The notes beneath the pieces were generated by a model. It was not told the origin of the DNA. It was given only the letters and a program-made list of their open reading frames with translations, and ran no database searches. From assembly GCF_047663525.1 (NCBI RefSeq), contig NC_092607.1, positions 8,713,001 through 8,777,000 of the forward strand: 64,000 bases of DNA, read 5' to 3'. How positions within the stretch are numbered: the first letter of the stretch is position 1; each line of letters opens with the position of its first letter. The position numbers were made by a program, and so were the translations under genes. Shown in pieces: positions 46,695-58,639 of this stretch. The stretch is from Anas platyrhynchos. Its lineage: Eukaryota > Chordata > Aves > Anseriformes > Anatidae.

Positions 46695-49600
46695 TCAGCA
46701 CCTGCAGGAGAGATGGCAGTGAGCAGGGCCAGTTGAGAGTTCTCAACCCCTTCCCCAAGCACCATGGCCTGGCAAGGAGATCTCACCTGTGCCTGTAGTA
46801 CCAGACGGTCGCAATGCAGGCCGCAGCCACAGTGAGCAGCACCACAACAGCAACACCAATGCCAAGGGCCACCTTGGAGCTGCCTGAAGGAGAAAAGAGA
46901 GAGTGGGGCTGCAAGTGCATAGGTGGCCACGGCCAGAGTTGCTGTTGGAGCTGGGGTCACTGTCTCCTGTACTGGGCTCTGGGTCACTGCCTACACCCCA
47001 TCACTGTGGGTGGTACTTACCCCAGGGGATGAGGAGGCTGCGGGTGCCCAGGCTGCAGTGGCGCACACGGCAAGCATAGGTGTGCCCATCGTCGGGGGCC
47101 ACGATGAGGGTGCTGCGGAGCTGGTAGGTGAGGTCAGCATTGGGCAGGATGGTGCTGGTGTTGAGTCCTGGGCCCGGCGACACCTCCTGGCCATCCCGCA
47201 ACCAGGCCACACTGATGGGTCGCGGGTAGAAGCCAGTGACATGACAGACTAGCAGGAGCTGAGCTGGGTCACGCATGTGGGCAAAGACAGTGGCCACAGG
47301 TGGCTCTGGGGGGCAAGAGTGAAGGAGTAAGGGGAGCCCCAGTGGAGGAGCTTTGAAGTGGGCCGTACTGGGGTCTGGGTGTTCTCACCTCGTCTCTCCA
47401 GAGCCGCCCTGCCATATTCAATGAATCTCTTCATGTGGTCAATGCAGGTGCTGTTGAGTAGGAGTTGCAGTGTTGCGGAAAAGTCGGTGAAGCTATTGAA
47501 CTCCTGCTCAATATGCACTGCCAGCTCATTCTCCTGCCACCTCTTCCAGTGGCTGCTGTCCACATCAAAGCTGAGGAAGCTGTGAGCATTGTAGGCAAGA
47601 TGGTAGAATTTTGTGGAGGAGCCGTTGGGGTACAGCTCACAGCCAGTCTTGCACTGCAACACAAAAGGGTCTGGAGGAGAGGGTGGGTATCAGGAGTGCA
47701 TCTTGAGCTGGAGCCAGAACTTGAAATGGCAGTTCAGCATTCACTTCTTTGGGTACAGGCCTTTCCCCCTTCCCTCTGCACCCCAAATTAGTCCCGCATG
47801 TCACTGCTCATTGTGCTGGGTGGAACTGCTCTGAATGAGAAACCTGCCTGTGAGCCCTGGAGCTCGTTCTCCTCAAGCCACTTGTTCCTGTAGCTGGGTC
47901 AGAAGCACAGCAAAGGGGGAAACACCACCTTGGGAGCATGACAGGACATGGGGTGCAGGCGTGTGGCTGTGGTAACAGGGGTGGTGCCACTCTGCCTTGC
48001 ACCCTGCCCATAGGACACCAGCATTGGAATGGCGTGCAGAGCCAGGCACGTGCTCTGTTTCCCATCCCACAAAGGAGAACAGAGAGGGTTGACCTTATAC
48101 TCCATAGTCTTGGAGGACTTTGCTGGTGGGATTTGGGGTGACCAGAGAAGAATATGTGGGCTGGCATAAGGGCATAAGAGGAGACCCAGCCAAAGATGGA
48201 CTCAGTGATGCTTGTGGATGCCTTCCAACTACCACTTCCACTGTGGATTTTCTGATTCTTTGATTCTCTGATTCTAAAGGTTATGTTGGGAACCAGGACA
48301 TCTTGGTGCAGGACAGGTGGTTCAGGGGGCTCATTGCCGCAAGATAGGGCCTATCACCTGCTCTCCTGCTAGCCCTTGGTTAGGGAAGCGACTGACAGTG
48401 GTTCTGAGCTCCTACTCACAGCTTTGTGCCTGTCCTCAGTGTTACATATGGAGTGGTAATTCGTGTTGAGAAAATGGATGATATTAATAAAGAAGGGGGA
48501 GATTTGGGAATGTGGCCATGGGGGTTGGAAAGCCCCATGGTTGAGATAACATTAGACTCTTAACGACAAGGTCATCAGGAATATAAAGGAGTTTAGAGGG
48601 AACAAAGAAAGGTGATTCAGGAGACTCCATGCAGTCTCCGGTTTCTTGTTCTCCAGCTGGTTTCTTGTTCTCCAGCCATTAAGGCATGGAAGTTTCTGGG
48701 TGTTTGCTGTTGTTGTTACATTCAAAGTTGTTTGACCAATGAAAAGTTGTTTTGAAAAGAACTGCTGTGGGGTGAAGGGTGTAAGAGGGGAGCCTGTCCT
48801 CAGAATTAAAAAGGCAACACGATGTAATGAAGTTATGTCATCAGTAAAGAAGCAGGAAAAAGACGTGAGGAGGAACAGGCTGGCAGAATGGAGACCAGGT
48901 TGGGAACAGGCACACTGATCGCCTCATGAAGATAGGTTCGGCCAAACTCGGCAAATTGCTCAGAGGAGCTCGTGCAGAAAGTTGCTGGAAATGGGCGCAC
49001 TGGAGCTGGAAAGAAGCTCAAGCTGAGAGAAGCGGACCCGTGCACACAACTGCCCCTCGCTGGTCAGCAGTTGCGCATTATGGGGAATCATACGTCCTTA
49101 GGAACAAAGACTGTCCTGGTAACCTTACAGCTCATTCTCCTTGTTAACAATCGGACAGTTTATGAGCCTGAAACATGGGACCAAACTGAGGTCAAGGTGT
49201 GGGACTCTGCAACTGGAAATGACAAGGTTGCAGTGGGATTGCTCGGCACCTGGCGAGCAGTCTCTGAGGCCTGAAAGAGCCCTGTGGGACCACAGTCAGA
49301 AACGTGTGGTTTGCCAGACAGTGAGGGAGCTGCGGGCTCCTTTACTGATCCGACTGCTATGCCATGGGCCCCTCTGCTGCTACAGCCATCTCAGGCCTTT
49401 GCTGTTTCGCCCCCGGCTGACCTGGACGTGCCTTTTGACCCAGGCCTCTTGGCCTTCACAAGGAGATGGCTATGCTTTTCTTCGATCCGGGAAGAACGGG
49501 CTACACAAGGCCCGAAGGCCGAGTTGCTTGACAACTTAAAGCGAGACATATTGTTCAAACGGAATGGAAAATGGAGACTGTTAAGTTGTGGAACTTAAAG

Positions 49601-51968
49601 GATTGTTTGTTACCTTTCCTGATTGTACGTATGTATAGGCATACTTGTGTTTAGTATGTTAAGCAATGTTCTGTATGTTTAGAATGTTTGATGTTTGTGT
49701 GTGCGTGTTTGTGGAGCGTAGACTCCCCGCACACCCAGAGCTGCTTACTTGCCTTTTATACCTTTTAGAAAGATTTGTTTTATAAATATTACAAAATCCA
49801 GATTGAGTTGAGACCTCATTTATAACATCAGGATACTTACAGAATCATAGAATCACAGAATCATTAAGATTGGAAAAGAGCTCCAAGATCATCTGGTCCA
49901 ACCATTCCCCAACCACCAATATTATCCACTAAACTATATCCCTAAGTCCAACATCCAGGCTTTTCTTAAGCAACCCCAGCGATGGTGACTCCACCACTAC
50001 CCTGGGCAACCCGTCCCAGTGCCTGACTGCTCTTTCTGAGCAGAAATGTCTCCTCATTTCCCACCTGAACCTCCCCTGGAGCAACTTGAGGCCATTCCCT
50101 CTGGTCCGATCACTAGTTACCTGTGAGAAGAGGCTGACCCCCAGCTCCCCAAACCTTACGCTATTCCTTATACAAGCCCGGATGCTGTTGGCCTTCTTGG
50201 CCACCTGGGCACACTGCCGGCTCATGTTGAGGTGAGCATCAATCAGCACCCCCAGATCCTTTTCCTCTGCACAGCTTTTGAGCCACTCTGCCTCAACCCT
50301 GCAGCACTGCAAGGGGGGCAGAGAGTGTGAACTCATTCCTGCACTACCAGAAATTATGCAATTGAGTTTCCCTCATTTGTGGAAATCGCAGTGATTAGCA
50401 CACCCAAAGTGCAGGGGATGAGCCTCACCCTGGGAAAACCACTGCCTAATCATGGTACTTTCCCTGCCATTTAAGTAAGAAAAGGAGGATCACCCAGTAC
50501 TCACAGGGAATCTGGTACAGCCTAGCTTTGTCCTGCAGTATCTGAATGTAGTTGTACACATAAATCCTGAACAGATTTTGCAGGTTTTCCCACTCGTCTG
50601 CGGGCAGGGCTGGGGAGACCCATGGTTGGAGGTAAATGATTTCCCGGGTGTAGTTCTGCAGGGCAGCGATGATGATGTCCTCCAGGGTGGCCCAGGCTGA
50701 AAGGTCCACAAAGTTGCTATTGTAGAAGATAAAGGTTTGGAATAGGTGGAGTTTCTGAGAGCCTGTGGGGTGACAGAGAAGAGAAGGTTGTGCTGAGGAG
50801 CACGAGGGTGAAGGAGAAGGGCAGGAGGCCCCAGGAGGAGGAGTGGCCCACAGGGTCCTCAGGGATGGGCAGAGTGAGATGGGGAAGGTGGGAAGGGCAG
50901 GGGAAATCCCCTTGTCTAGCTGCTTTCACACAATTTGCAATTTCCTTCCACTGCCTCGAAGAGCCTCTCTTTCTGCTTCTCCTCTAATTCCCTTTTTACC
51001 CCTTCACCACCCTGATGTGACCACCTGAGAGCTATCACTTGGCTGTGTGGAGGGGACAGCAGGGGTGATCTGCTCTGTGGCTGGGAACAACAGTTCCACC
51101 AGTTCATGTGGGGATCCAGGTCCAGCAGAGACCTGCTCACAGTGCAGGAAATCTCAAGGGGGAGTGGGGGAGGTTTACCTAGGTTCACCTAGGTTTGTGG
51201 TGAGGGGGGCTGCTGGGCAGCACTCGTGGGAAACTGAATCGTGACAGGAGGCAGGAGAGCAAGTCCAACACTCACACAGTGACTCCTGTCATGCTGAATG
51301 AAACCCTGAGAACTAATGGCACAAAGCAAAGCCTGGATTGGGGCAGTAAGAGCCCCCCTGCCTGGAGTGCAATAAGTACCTGATCCCAGCATGGAAAATG
51401 CAGGCTGGAACAAAGCTGGAGGCTCCTTGCGGCTGCAAAAGAAAGCTTTCACCGTAGGGGAAGCATGCAAAGGATCCAGCAACCTTTCAATGGTAAAAGA
51501 AATGATCCCACATGCTCAGGGCAGTGCCCAGGACCTGCTTAAGCAGTTAGAGCCCAGTGCAGGACTGTTGTGCCATGAGGGGAAAAGATACCCTCCCACG
51601 TGCGCCCATGAACGGCCAGGAGGAAAAAGGCACGTTTGGGGACACTCCATCACCCCAGGCCTGTCTGGGAGTCCTTGGCCCTTGTGCTGGAGCTATCAGC
51701 ACTGGTCTGGTCAGGACGGTGCAGGGCAGTGAGCCCAGAGCTGGACATGGGAGCAGAGGGGGTGGGCAGAGATAGGGCACCTTTGGATGCTGCACCTAAG
51801 TGACGGGTATAATCTCCCCATGCACCTTCATGTCCCTGGGCCTCACCCCCTGCCACCCCTGTACAGACCCACAGTAGAGAGAACGGAGCAGATAGGAGTG
51901 TGCCACTTACCCTCTGGGTCTGCCCACATCCCAGGAAGGATGAAGAGAAGAAGGCAAGGGAACTGCAT
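46695..51968 (-). CDS. CD1: CD1 antigen-presenting molecule, copy B
   Basis: Second complete CD1 gene with the same structure: signal 51911-51968, alpha1 50505-50762, alpha2 47389-47670, alpha3 47021-47305, transmembrane 46787-46883, tail 46695-46701; 987 nt, 328 residues, all splice sites and phases intact. The signal peptide and tail are identical to copy A, alpha3 differs at three residues and the membrane exon at one (Val for Gly). In contrast about ten residues differ in alpha1 (start LFQTFIFYNSNFVDLSAWA; NYT instead of KYT adds a sequon) and about seventeen in alpha2 (LQCKTGCELYPNG, HIEQEFNSFTDFSATLQLLL). Both disulfide pairs are kept. Both copies look functional, with grooves likely to bind different lipids. 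Whether these correspond to chicken CD1-1 or CD1-2 was not determined. Confidence 0.93.
48198..48276 (+). mobile_element. CR1 3' tail remnant, unit B
   Basis: Counterpart of 36,795-36,873 in CD1 intron 2 of copy B. Confidence 0.6.
48490..48840 (+). mobile_element. LTR, fossil, in CD1 intron 2 (unit B)
   Basis: Counterpart of 37,098-37,437, preceded by the same purine tract (aaagaagggggaga). Boundaries approximate. Confidence 0.6.
48845..49829 (+). mobile_element. Retroelement-derived repeat X, fossil, unit B
   Basis: Counterpart of 37,441-38,419. Part of this copy reads closer to the third copy at 60,761-61,834 than to the copy in unit A, which hints at sequence exchange or separate decay. 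Non-functional fossil. Confidence 0.6.
49842..50285 (-). mobile_element. CR1 LINE 3' fragment, unit B
   Basis: Same CR1 insertion as 38,430-39,125 but shorter: about 240 bp present in unit A (roughly 38,750-38,995) are missing here. Confidence 0.9.
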
Positions 51969-52940
51969 GCTGCCAGTGGTGAAGCCCCAAGCATTCAGAA
52001 GTGGGTGCAGCACGAGGCGAAAAGGGCTGCAGGAGCCGCAGCTGCACACTTCTTTCTGTTGCTGTTCTGCCTGGGCAGTTGCAGCAGTGCTGCTGGCATC
52101 AGCAGCCAATGGGGTCTGCACTGCGGTTTTGGGGTTTTCCTGGCACACTACAGTCATTCAGGAGGATGTGGTGGAAGGCTGGCCCAGGGCTTTGAGTAGT
52201 GGGGGGAAATCCAGTGGGTTAACCCTCAAGGCTGCAAGACCCAGGGAGACGTCAGGTGAGCCTGGCCTGTGGTTGTCTGTAATAGGGCTTACGCTGCAAT
52301 GTCTGTAATAGGGTTTACCCTGCAATGCCCTGGCAGAGAGCACTGGGGTTGTTCTGATTACACTTCCTGGTAGCACATCACTCAGAGGCAGGGTCCAGCA
52401 CAGCTCTTTTCCAGACATCAGCTACATTGTGGGGGTGACTGTCCCCTGCCTTTCTGTCTTTTGTAAGGGCAGGAGATGGGCAGGGGGGCAGCAGTAGGGC
52501 ATGGAGGAGATTTGGACCCCAAACCAGCCCAGAGAGTGAGTGATAGCAAGTCCCACAGCACGAGCAGCTTTGCACCAACTGGAAACATCTTCCTGTGTCG
52601 GAGGTTGGAGATGTCACTTGGGTCCTTCCCTCTCTCTTCTCTCTCTACAGCCAAACAGCCCTAAATCCCTTCATCTTTCCCTGTTTTGTGGCTATCCCTG
52701 TCCCGAACCCATTCAACATGGTCGCACCAGTTTTTCACTACCTTTCTTCAGGGGTCCAACATTGGTCATAAATGTGCCAGAGTAGGTGGTGGAGGTGGAA
52801 ATTGCTTCTTCAGACATGCCAGAAGAGGTTGGCTGCTGTCCAGGAAACAGACTACTCCTCCTGGTGCCATGACATAGAGTCTCTGCCATGTACTGGGGAT
52901 TTTCCTGTGGGGACCCTGCAAGGGGGAAGACACTTGAGAG

Positions 52941-55900
52941 CCACAGGAGACACACAGAGTGCAAGGGGCAGCAGGGCACGACGGGCAGCAGGTGACAAGG
53001 GTGTTCTCTGGGGAGCCCCAGTACATCCTGCAAGCCCTTAGTCACTTTTGCTGGCAAAAGGTGCTGCAACAGACTGGGGTCAACCTGCTCAGGTAGAAGA
53101 GGGTGAACAAGCAGGGAAAGGACATCCCAGAAAATGATGCTGGGAGAAAACATATGCATGAGGCCTCAAGCCTTGTCCTTGTGTCTCCCTCTCCTTACTC
53201 ATGGCATCCCATCTCCATCACTGTGGGCTACGTTAGCTCCAATAGAGGTGATGACACCTTTGGTATTTAGTCCCAAGAGGATAACAACTTCCAACCTCCT
53301 GGCCCTGTACTAGGAAAGAGCTGCTATGGGGTACCCTGCACCCTCTGAATGCAAAGACAAGGGCTACCTTCCATGCCACCTGCTTGACCCTGGGCTGCCC
53401 AGGGAAGAGGTGACAAGCATCTCCAGGCTGCCCAACAGCTGTTGGGTTTGGGCCAGATGCAGGCTGGAGGAAAGGGATCCTCCAGGAGCTCTTCTCTGAG
53501 GTTCAGGTCTCCAGCACCCCAAGTAGAGACAGCCCCCACCCCCATTGTGGCTGAGCCAGCTGATGACAAAGCACTATGCAGGTCCATGGGAAGACCATTC
53601 CCCGCTATCATAGGACCTCTGGAGTGGCAGTACTCAGCTGGGCAGGATCCCAGAGCTGGGATGGGGATGGGGCACCTTTGGCCATGACCCATTAGCTCCA
53701 ATGCATGTACCACAGCTCCCATTGCCAGGAAGCTGCAGTAAATGAGCACACGCCATTTCCAGGGATTCTCCTTCCATGCCATAGTCAGTCAGGCCACCTC
53801 TCTGCTTCCCTGCACCCCACAGTGCTGTGGAGCTCTGACTCTCCCCTAAACACCCACCAGGAGAGGGCTTGTGGCTGGGCTGCAACCTGGTGCTCCCCTT
53901 CCCTTCCCACCATCTTTGGCAGGGAAACCTGCTCCCCCTCCCCAGCTACCACCAGGGTTTGGGAATGGAAATGACAGGAGCCACCCCCCCCTCTCCACTC
54001 CATCTCTCCATTGCCACCAGCATTCAGTCACAGTTCAGCAGAGTTGCCAGGCCCCGGGAGAACAATGGCAGGATGGGGGCAGCACCAGGAAGGGGTGGCA
54101 GAGTGTTTCTGCTCAGGTTTGGGTACCAGGTCTTCAGTCAGTGTTTCACAGCACCTGGTGGGTGCTGGCTGTAGGGATGACAAATTCCCTAGGCCCAACC
54201 TTACCTCCACAATGTGCACTACCCACTCATTGATCCTCCCCAGCTGCCCCCTAGCAGGTCCCCTCACACTGCAGTTTCTCTTCTGCTTTCGTGGTGGGTG
54301 GGGAGGACCACACTGGGGTTGAAGGCAGAACTGAAACCACAGCTAAAGGGAAGCTGGAGATAGAGCACTCTGATAACGTCCAAGCACAAGTAGGGCCAGG
54401 GTGTCCGCCCCCTATCCTGATGCAGTGTGTCCAGTTAGCCCTCCAAGCACAACCAGCACCAGGGGTCCCTCCATCATGGGTGCCCCCAGCTGTGGTGGGG
54501 AGGTGGACTCTGGTCCATCCAGGAACACTGCAGTCTGAGCCCTGGAACCCCGAGATGCTGAGACAGACACAGGGAGACTTCCTTTCCCTGGAGCCGCTCC
54601 ACAAAGAAGTGGGGATGCTGTGGTGGTGTGGTGGGACCAGACATGGCTCTCACAACTCCACTTTTTCTGCAGCTCACCTTGGCGTCTCCCAGGGGACACC
54701 ATGCAAATTGGACATTCCCATTCATCCTGGCATCAGGATCGGATGAGAGCTCAGCTGGTTGGATGGGAAAGGGCAGCCATAGGGTGGCCAGTGAGGGAAG
54801 GGGCAGCGAGACATTTGTCTGTACAGTCCTATCAAGGTGACCATTGGTCCTCACAGCTTCCCCCTTGTCAGTGCTGGTCACTGGTAGCTGAGTAGCTGGT
54901 ATGGCAGGAGCAAGCCCGGGGCTCATGCAGGTTATTTTGAGGTCACTTATTGCTGGGTATCTGATAGGGCAGTTGGCACGTATGTGCCTTTGCTCATGGT
55001 TTGTTCAAGGCCTTCTGCATTTTCTCCAAATGTCTCTCACTAGTGCACTGGACCAGACGTTTTGCTTTAGCTCTCCCTCATCTCCATTCAGTGTACCCGT
55101 TCTCATGTTTTCTTTGCTCGCTTACATTATCTTAGTACTAGCTGTAGAAGAGGTCACAACTTCTTTCTCCTTGCTGTTTTCACCTTCTTTTGGTCAGCAA
55201 ATTAATTCTACTGTCTTCTGTTGTAACTGTTGAGCTGATACCTTGCAGGATACTTAGGATACTGCATGCTTATGCAGTATCTACATACCTCTGGAGACAG
55301 CACAACTCCAGGATGTTTTAACTGACTTCAGCTGAAGGGATTGCTTGAAGGAATACTAACTGAGACTAGGTAAGCCTTGAGAGATTGTTTCTATCCAGGC
55401 TTAGGTTGCTGTTTAAGAGCTAGAGGGCTTTCCTCCTGCTTTCCATAACCAAAGTAGTTCACACTTCTTCAAGAATGTGTCTATTTGATTCATCAGGTAA
55501 AAAACATATAAATACAGCAAGTGTTTGGGTCCACTGTCTTCTTTTGAGCTGTTAATATACTGCAGGGCTGGAAAATCTCTACTCTTTTTGCAGGCAGAAC
55601 AGATGTGACACGGGAAATTTAATTTAATTTAGTGACAATTAAGATAAACATTATTACTGGTTTGTTTGCTGAGAAACAAAGAAGACAAATATTTCAATAT
55701 TTAGGGAGAACACCTCTCCTCTCCCTTTCCCAGGCCAAGCTTCACTCCTAACACATCTCCTCTTGCTTCCCAGTATCTGCTGTCACCACAGGTTACAGTC
55801 ATTTCTTCTGGGAAGATGATGGCAGCATGGAAGGTTGGGCTCAGTGCACTATGTTTGTTGTTGTTGTTGTTTGTTTGTTTGTTTAATTTTTTATGCCACT

Positions 55901-57164
55901 CTTTGTTCTTTATTCTTTTCTTCTTCTGCTTCTTCTTTCTTACTTACTTTCTTTGCTCCAGAATGGGCCCTAAACAGACCACAGGCCCTTTGGGAAAGTT
56001 CTTTCTGTGGCATGGGCTTAGTCATGGTCCACAATCCCTTTGGGGTGTATTTGCTCTGCTGTGGAGCACCTCCCACTGTTCTGGCTTTGCTGTTCCTTTT
56101 TCCAGGTATTTACAACACGTTCCTAAATATAGGGTCACAGAAGTGCCATAAACTCCTCTGGCTAGAAAGAGACAAGCTAAGTGGAACCAGCCATTAACAG
56201 CACAGGACACTTCCTGATCTTCTACAGGCATCACCCCTGCAGCCCTCCTCCTCTCTTCCCCTGATGCATAAATCTTGCCATGTATGTACAGTACAATTCT
56301 TCATTGCAGTTAAGCTACAATGACTTGAATTGAGAGACTATTTAACTGAGATTATATTGCAGTTTGAGTATGTTCACCAAAGTAGGAAAACAAAACAAAA
56401 CAAAACAACAAACCACATATAACAGGGCCTGGAACACAATTCCACCTTTTTAGCTTAGCTCAAGGCTACCTAGCTAATAACAGCTGTCATGAAGAAAGGT
56501 AAGAAGCCTTAATCATCCTTCTACCTTCACTTGGGAGATGCTTGTAACTGTGAATCTTGCCCTTGACACCCATCTGAGCTACACAGCACGTATATTGCAG
56601 CTAAGTCAGTAGCAAGTCTCATACTTCCCCATTCCTGACACTAATCCTGTCCCTTTTGGCTTGACTGACCAAAACACCTTTGGATTTGACTTTTCACCTC
56701 AGATTTGCTGGGTGATCACTGGGCTCTTGGATGACTCTGGTCATTTCCAGACCTGATTCTGACCCTGACTTTGCTGATTTGGTTTCCTGGCTCCTTGTTG
56801 GTGATGTTGCTGCTCTTCCTCCCTTGTCTTCAGTTCCTGGCTCACCTTGCCTTATAAAGCAGCCTGTCCTTGATACCTTATCTGACAATGGAATATGGTG
56901 GATTTATGCCAGGACTGGCCAGGGCACATCTGTACATGAGGAGTGATTTATTCTTAAATCTTTACTACTTGGTCTTTGTGGAAGCTACATTAGTTTCAGG
57001 TCAGCTGGAAGTTCTTCCTCCACAATACTAACTCTGTTTTGTGAGATATTTGTCCCAGTGGTTTAAGGGATCCAAATCTAGGAATATTGTAAACTTCTAT
57101 GTACCATTAAGTAAACTGCTCAACTAGTCAAATTGCATTTAATCCAGTGGTATGTTTTACGTAA
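52941..57164. other. Unassigned stretch right of the CD1 units
   Basis: No gene could be identified. 52,941-54,900 is GC-richer with several mid-length open frames, mainly on the - strand (see 53,324-53,782). 54,900-57,164 is AT-rich and lacks coding signals; it holds simple repeats such as (GTT)n/(GTTT)n at 55,856-55,883 and an (AAAAC)n-like tract at about 56,386-56,411. Confidence 0.45.
53324..53782 (-). CDS. Unidentified open frame with N-terminal hydrophobic segment
   Basis: 152-codon open frame starting MAWKENPWKWRV and followed by a hydrophobic stretch (LIYCSFLAMGAVVHALEL) that could be a signal peptide or signal anchor. The rest is Pro/Cys-rich without a known domain, so only the first ~35 codons look exon-like. 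It lies upstream of CD1 copy B on the same strand and has no counterpart upstream of copy A. It may be the first exon of an unknown gene or chance; I assign no function. Confidence 0.2.
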   Translation of the reverse strand: MAWKENPWKWRVLIYCSFLAMGAVVHALELMGHGQRCPIPIPALGSCPAEYCHSRGPMIAGNGLPMDLHSALSSAGSATMGVGAVSTWGAGDLNLREELLEDPFPPACIWPKPNSCWAAWRCLSPLPWAAQGQAGGMEGSPCLCIQRVQGTP

Positions 57165-57685
57165 ACAGTGTGGTGGTGTAACAACTGACAGTCAGCTTGG
57201 CTCTACCATGCCATTCTCTCTTTCCACCTCCTCAAAAGAACAAAGGGAGAAAATTCGATTTAAAAAAAAAAAAAAAAAGTTCATGGATTGAGAAAAGAAT
57301 GGGGAGACTGCTCATCAGTTAATATGACAGTAAAACAGACTCACAGACTCAACATAAAGGAGATTTAAGTAATTTATTAACTATAGATAACAGGTTAGTG
57401 CAGTAAGAAGTAAAAGTGAACTAAAAAGACCTTCCCTCCACTCCCATCCACCCTCTTCTACATCCTCCTCTGAGCAGTGCAGGGGAATGGGGGTTGTGGT
57501 CAGTCAACAGTGCTTCACCTCTTCTGCTCCTTCCTGGTCATCTCTTTCCCTGATCCAATGTGGTCCTTCCCATGAAATGCCATCCAATCCCATATGGGCT
57601 TCCCACAGACAACAGCTTTTCAAGAACTGCTCCAATATGGGCCCATACCATCCTTCAGGAGCAGACTGCTCCAGCATGGGTCCAT
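57165..57685 (-). mobile_element. ERVL-type LTR fragment, fossil
   Basis: Reverse-oriented relative of the ERVL LTR at 43,662: ctctctttccacctcctc, a poly-A-rich run, gactgctcatcagttaa, and the 'ctgctccagcatgggtcca' modules. It stops where the next LTR starts at 57,686, consistent with that element having inserted into it. Confidence 0.6.
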
Positions 57686-58503
57686 TGTGACAGATGAAAT
57701 TTTTACACAGGTCTGATGTATCAGCAATTTAAGGTTTATTAAGTTCTTTATTGTCAATCACAAATTAGTTTTTATGTTTTCTTTTCCTTAACAGCACTCA
57801 ATTGTCAGTTAATCATTACCCTATTTAACACAACAATTCAATAGTGTTTGCTACAATCAAAACAACAACTTAGTTAAAGATTCAGGAGAGGTATTAGTGG
57901 ATTCTATACAGCAAGGGATCGGAGATTTCTATACAGTGCGAGATTAGGGATTTCTGTACAGCAAGTTATTGCGGTTTTTAAACTGAGTTGTGTACTCAAA
58001 AACTTTCCCACTTTTGGTTCATTACACTTCTTTGTGTTGGCATATTCAGCAGATGATTGTTGAATCTTGATAAGTCAGGCGTCTAGTGAACTACTCTCTT
58101 CTCTCCATGTTGGTATATACAGTGGAAAATCATTGAACCTCAAGGAGTCTTGCCCTGAGAGGCGTTCTACCACAGGGAGAAATCCTAGCCCTGTGATCCT
58201 GGAGAGCTCCAGAGGCTCTTCACTTAGGACCAATGTTTATAGGACCATGAGATGATTGGCTTTAGTCAGTAATTTTCCATCCTGGCCACAATTAAGGTTA
58301 GGTATTTTTTGTGTTGCCCACCAACCGTACAATTCCAGATTGTACAGTTCTGCTATCAAGGTAGCAGTAGTTTATCTCACAACTCTTGGAGTCCTCAGGT
58401 AGCTCCATCCTGAGATACTTGATGGGTCCAATTCAGTCCAATTACTTACTAGGACTCCAAGGAGTGCGGAGGTAAAGTCACCGGCTTGTCCACATACTCA
58501 ACA
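57686..58503 (-). mobile_element. Putative LTR of class I-like ERV, fossil
   Basis: About 818 bp which, read on the - strand, starts tgttgagtatgtgg, ends catctgtcaca (TG...CA) and has late aataaagaacttaataaacc poly(A) signals. It lies beyond the end of the - strand pol remnant, where a 3' LTR is expected. No clear polypurine tract adjoins it, so the inner border is uncertain. Confidence 0.5.
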
Positions 58504-58639
58504 ATCACTAATACTAGTATATTTTACAATGCTTTTCACAAGTGAAACATACATGTTAGCATCAAAAGCCACATCAGACATGCTAATTAAAGCTGTAATT
58601 ACAAAGAACCAAACTAATGTCTTTGCAAATGAGGTCTTA

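Larger units (their letters stand above)
44336..52940. repeat. Tandem duplication unit B carrying CD1
   Basis: 8.6-kb copy of 32,946-41,763. The length difference is explained mainly by a ~240-bp deletion inside its CR1 copy. Beyond 52,940 the sequence no longer matches the DNA to the right of unit A. Confidence 0.92.

Noticed and set aside
52713-53159. 148-codon - strand frame spanning the right end of unit B
   Set aside because: It crosses the duplication boundary, so half of it is sequence that is non-coding in unit A; no domain seen.
54028-54926. Exon-like pieces on the - strand (around 54,200 and 54,700) with GT-like donors
   Set aside because: Donor-like sites exist but the frames give no recognisable domain and could not be joined into a gene with any confidence.
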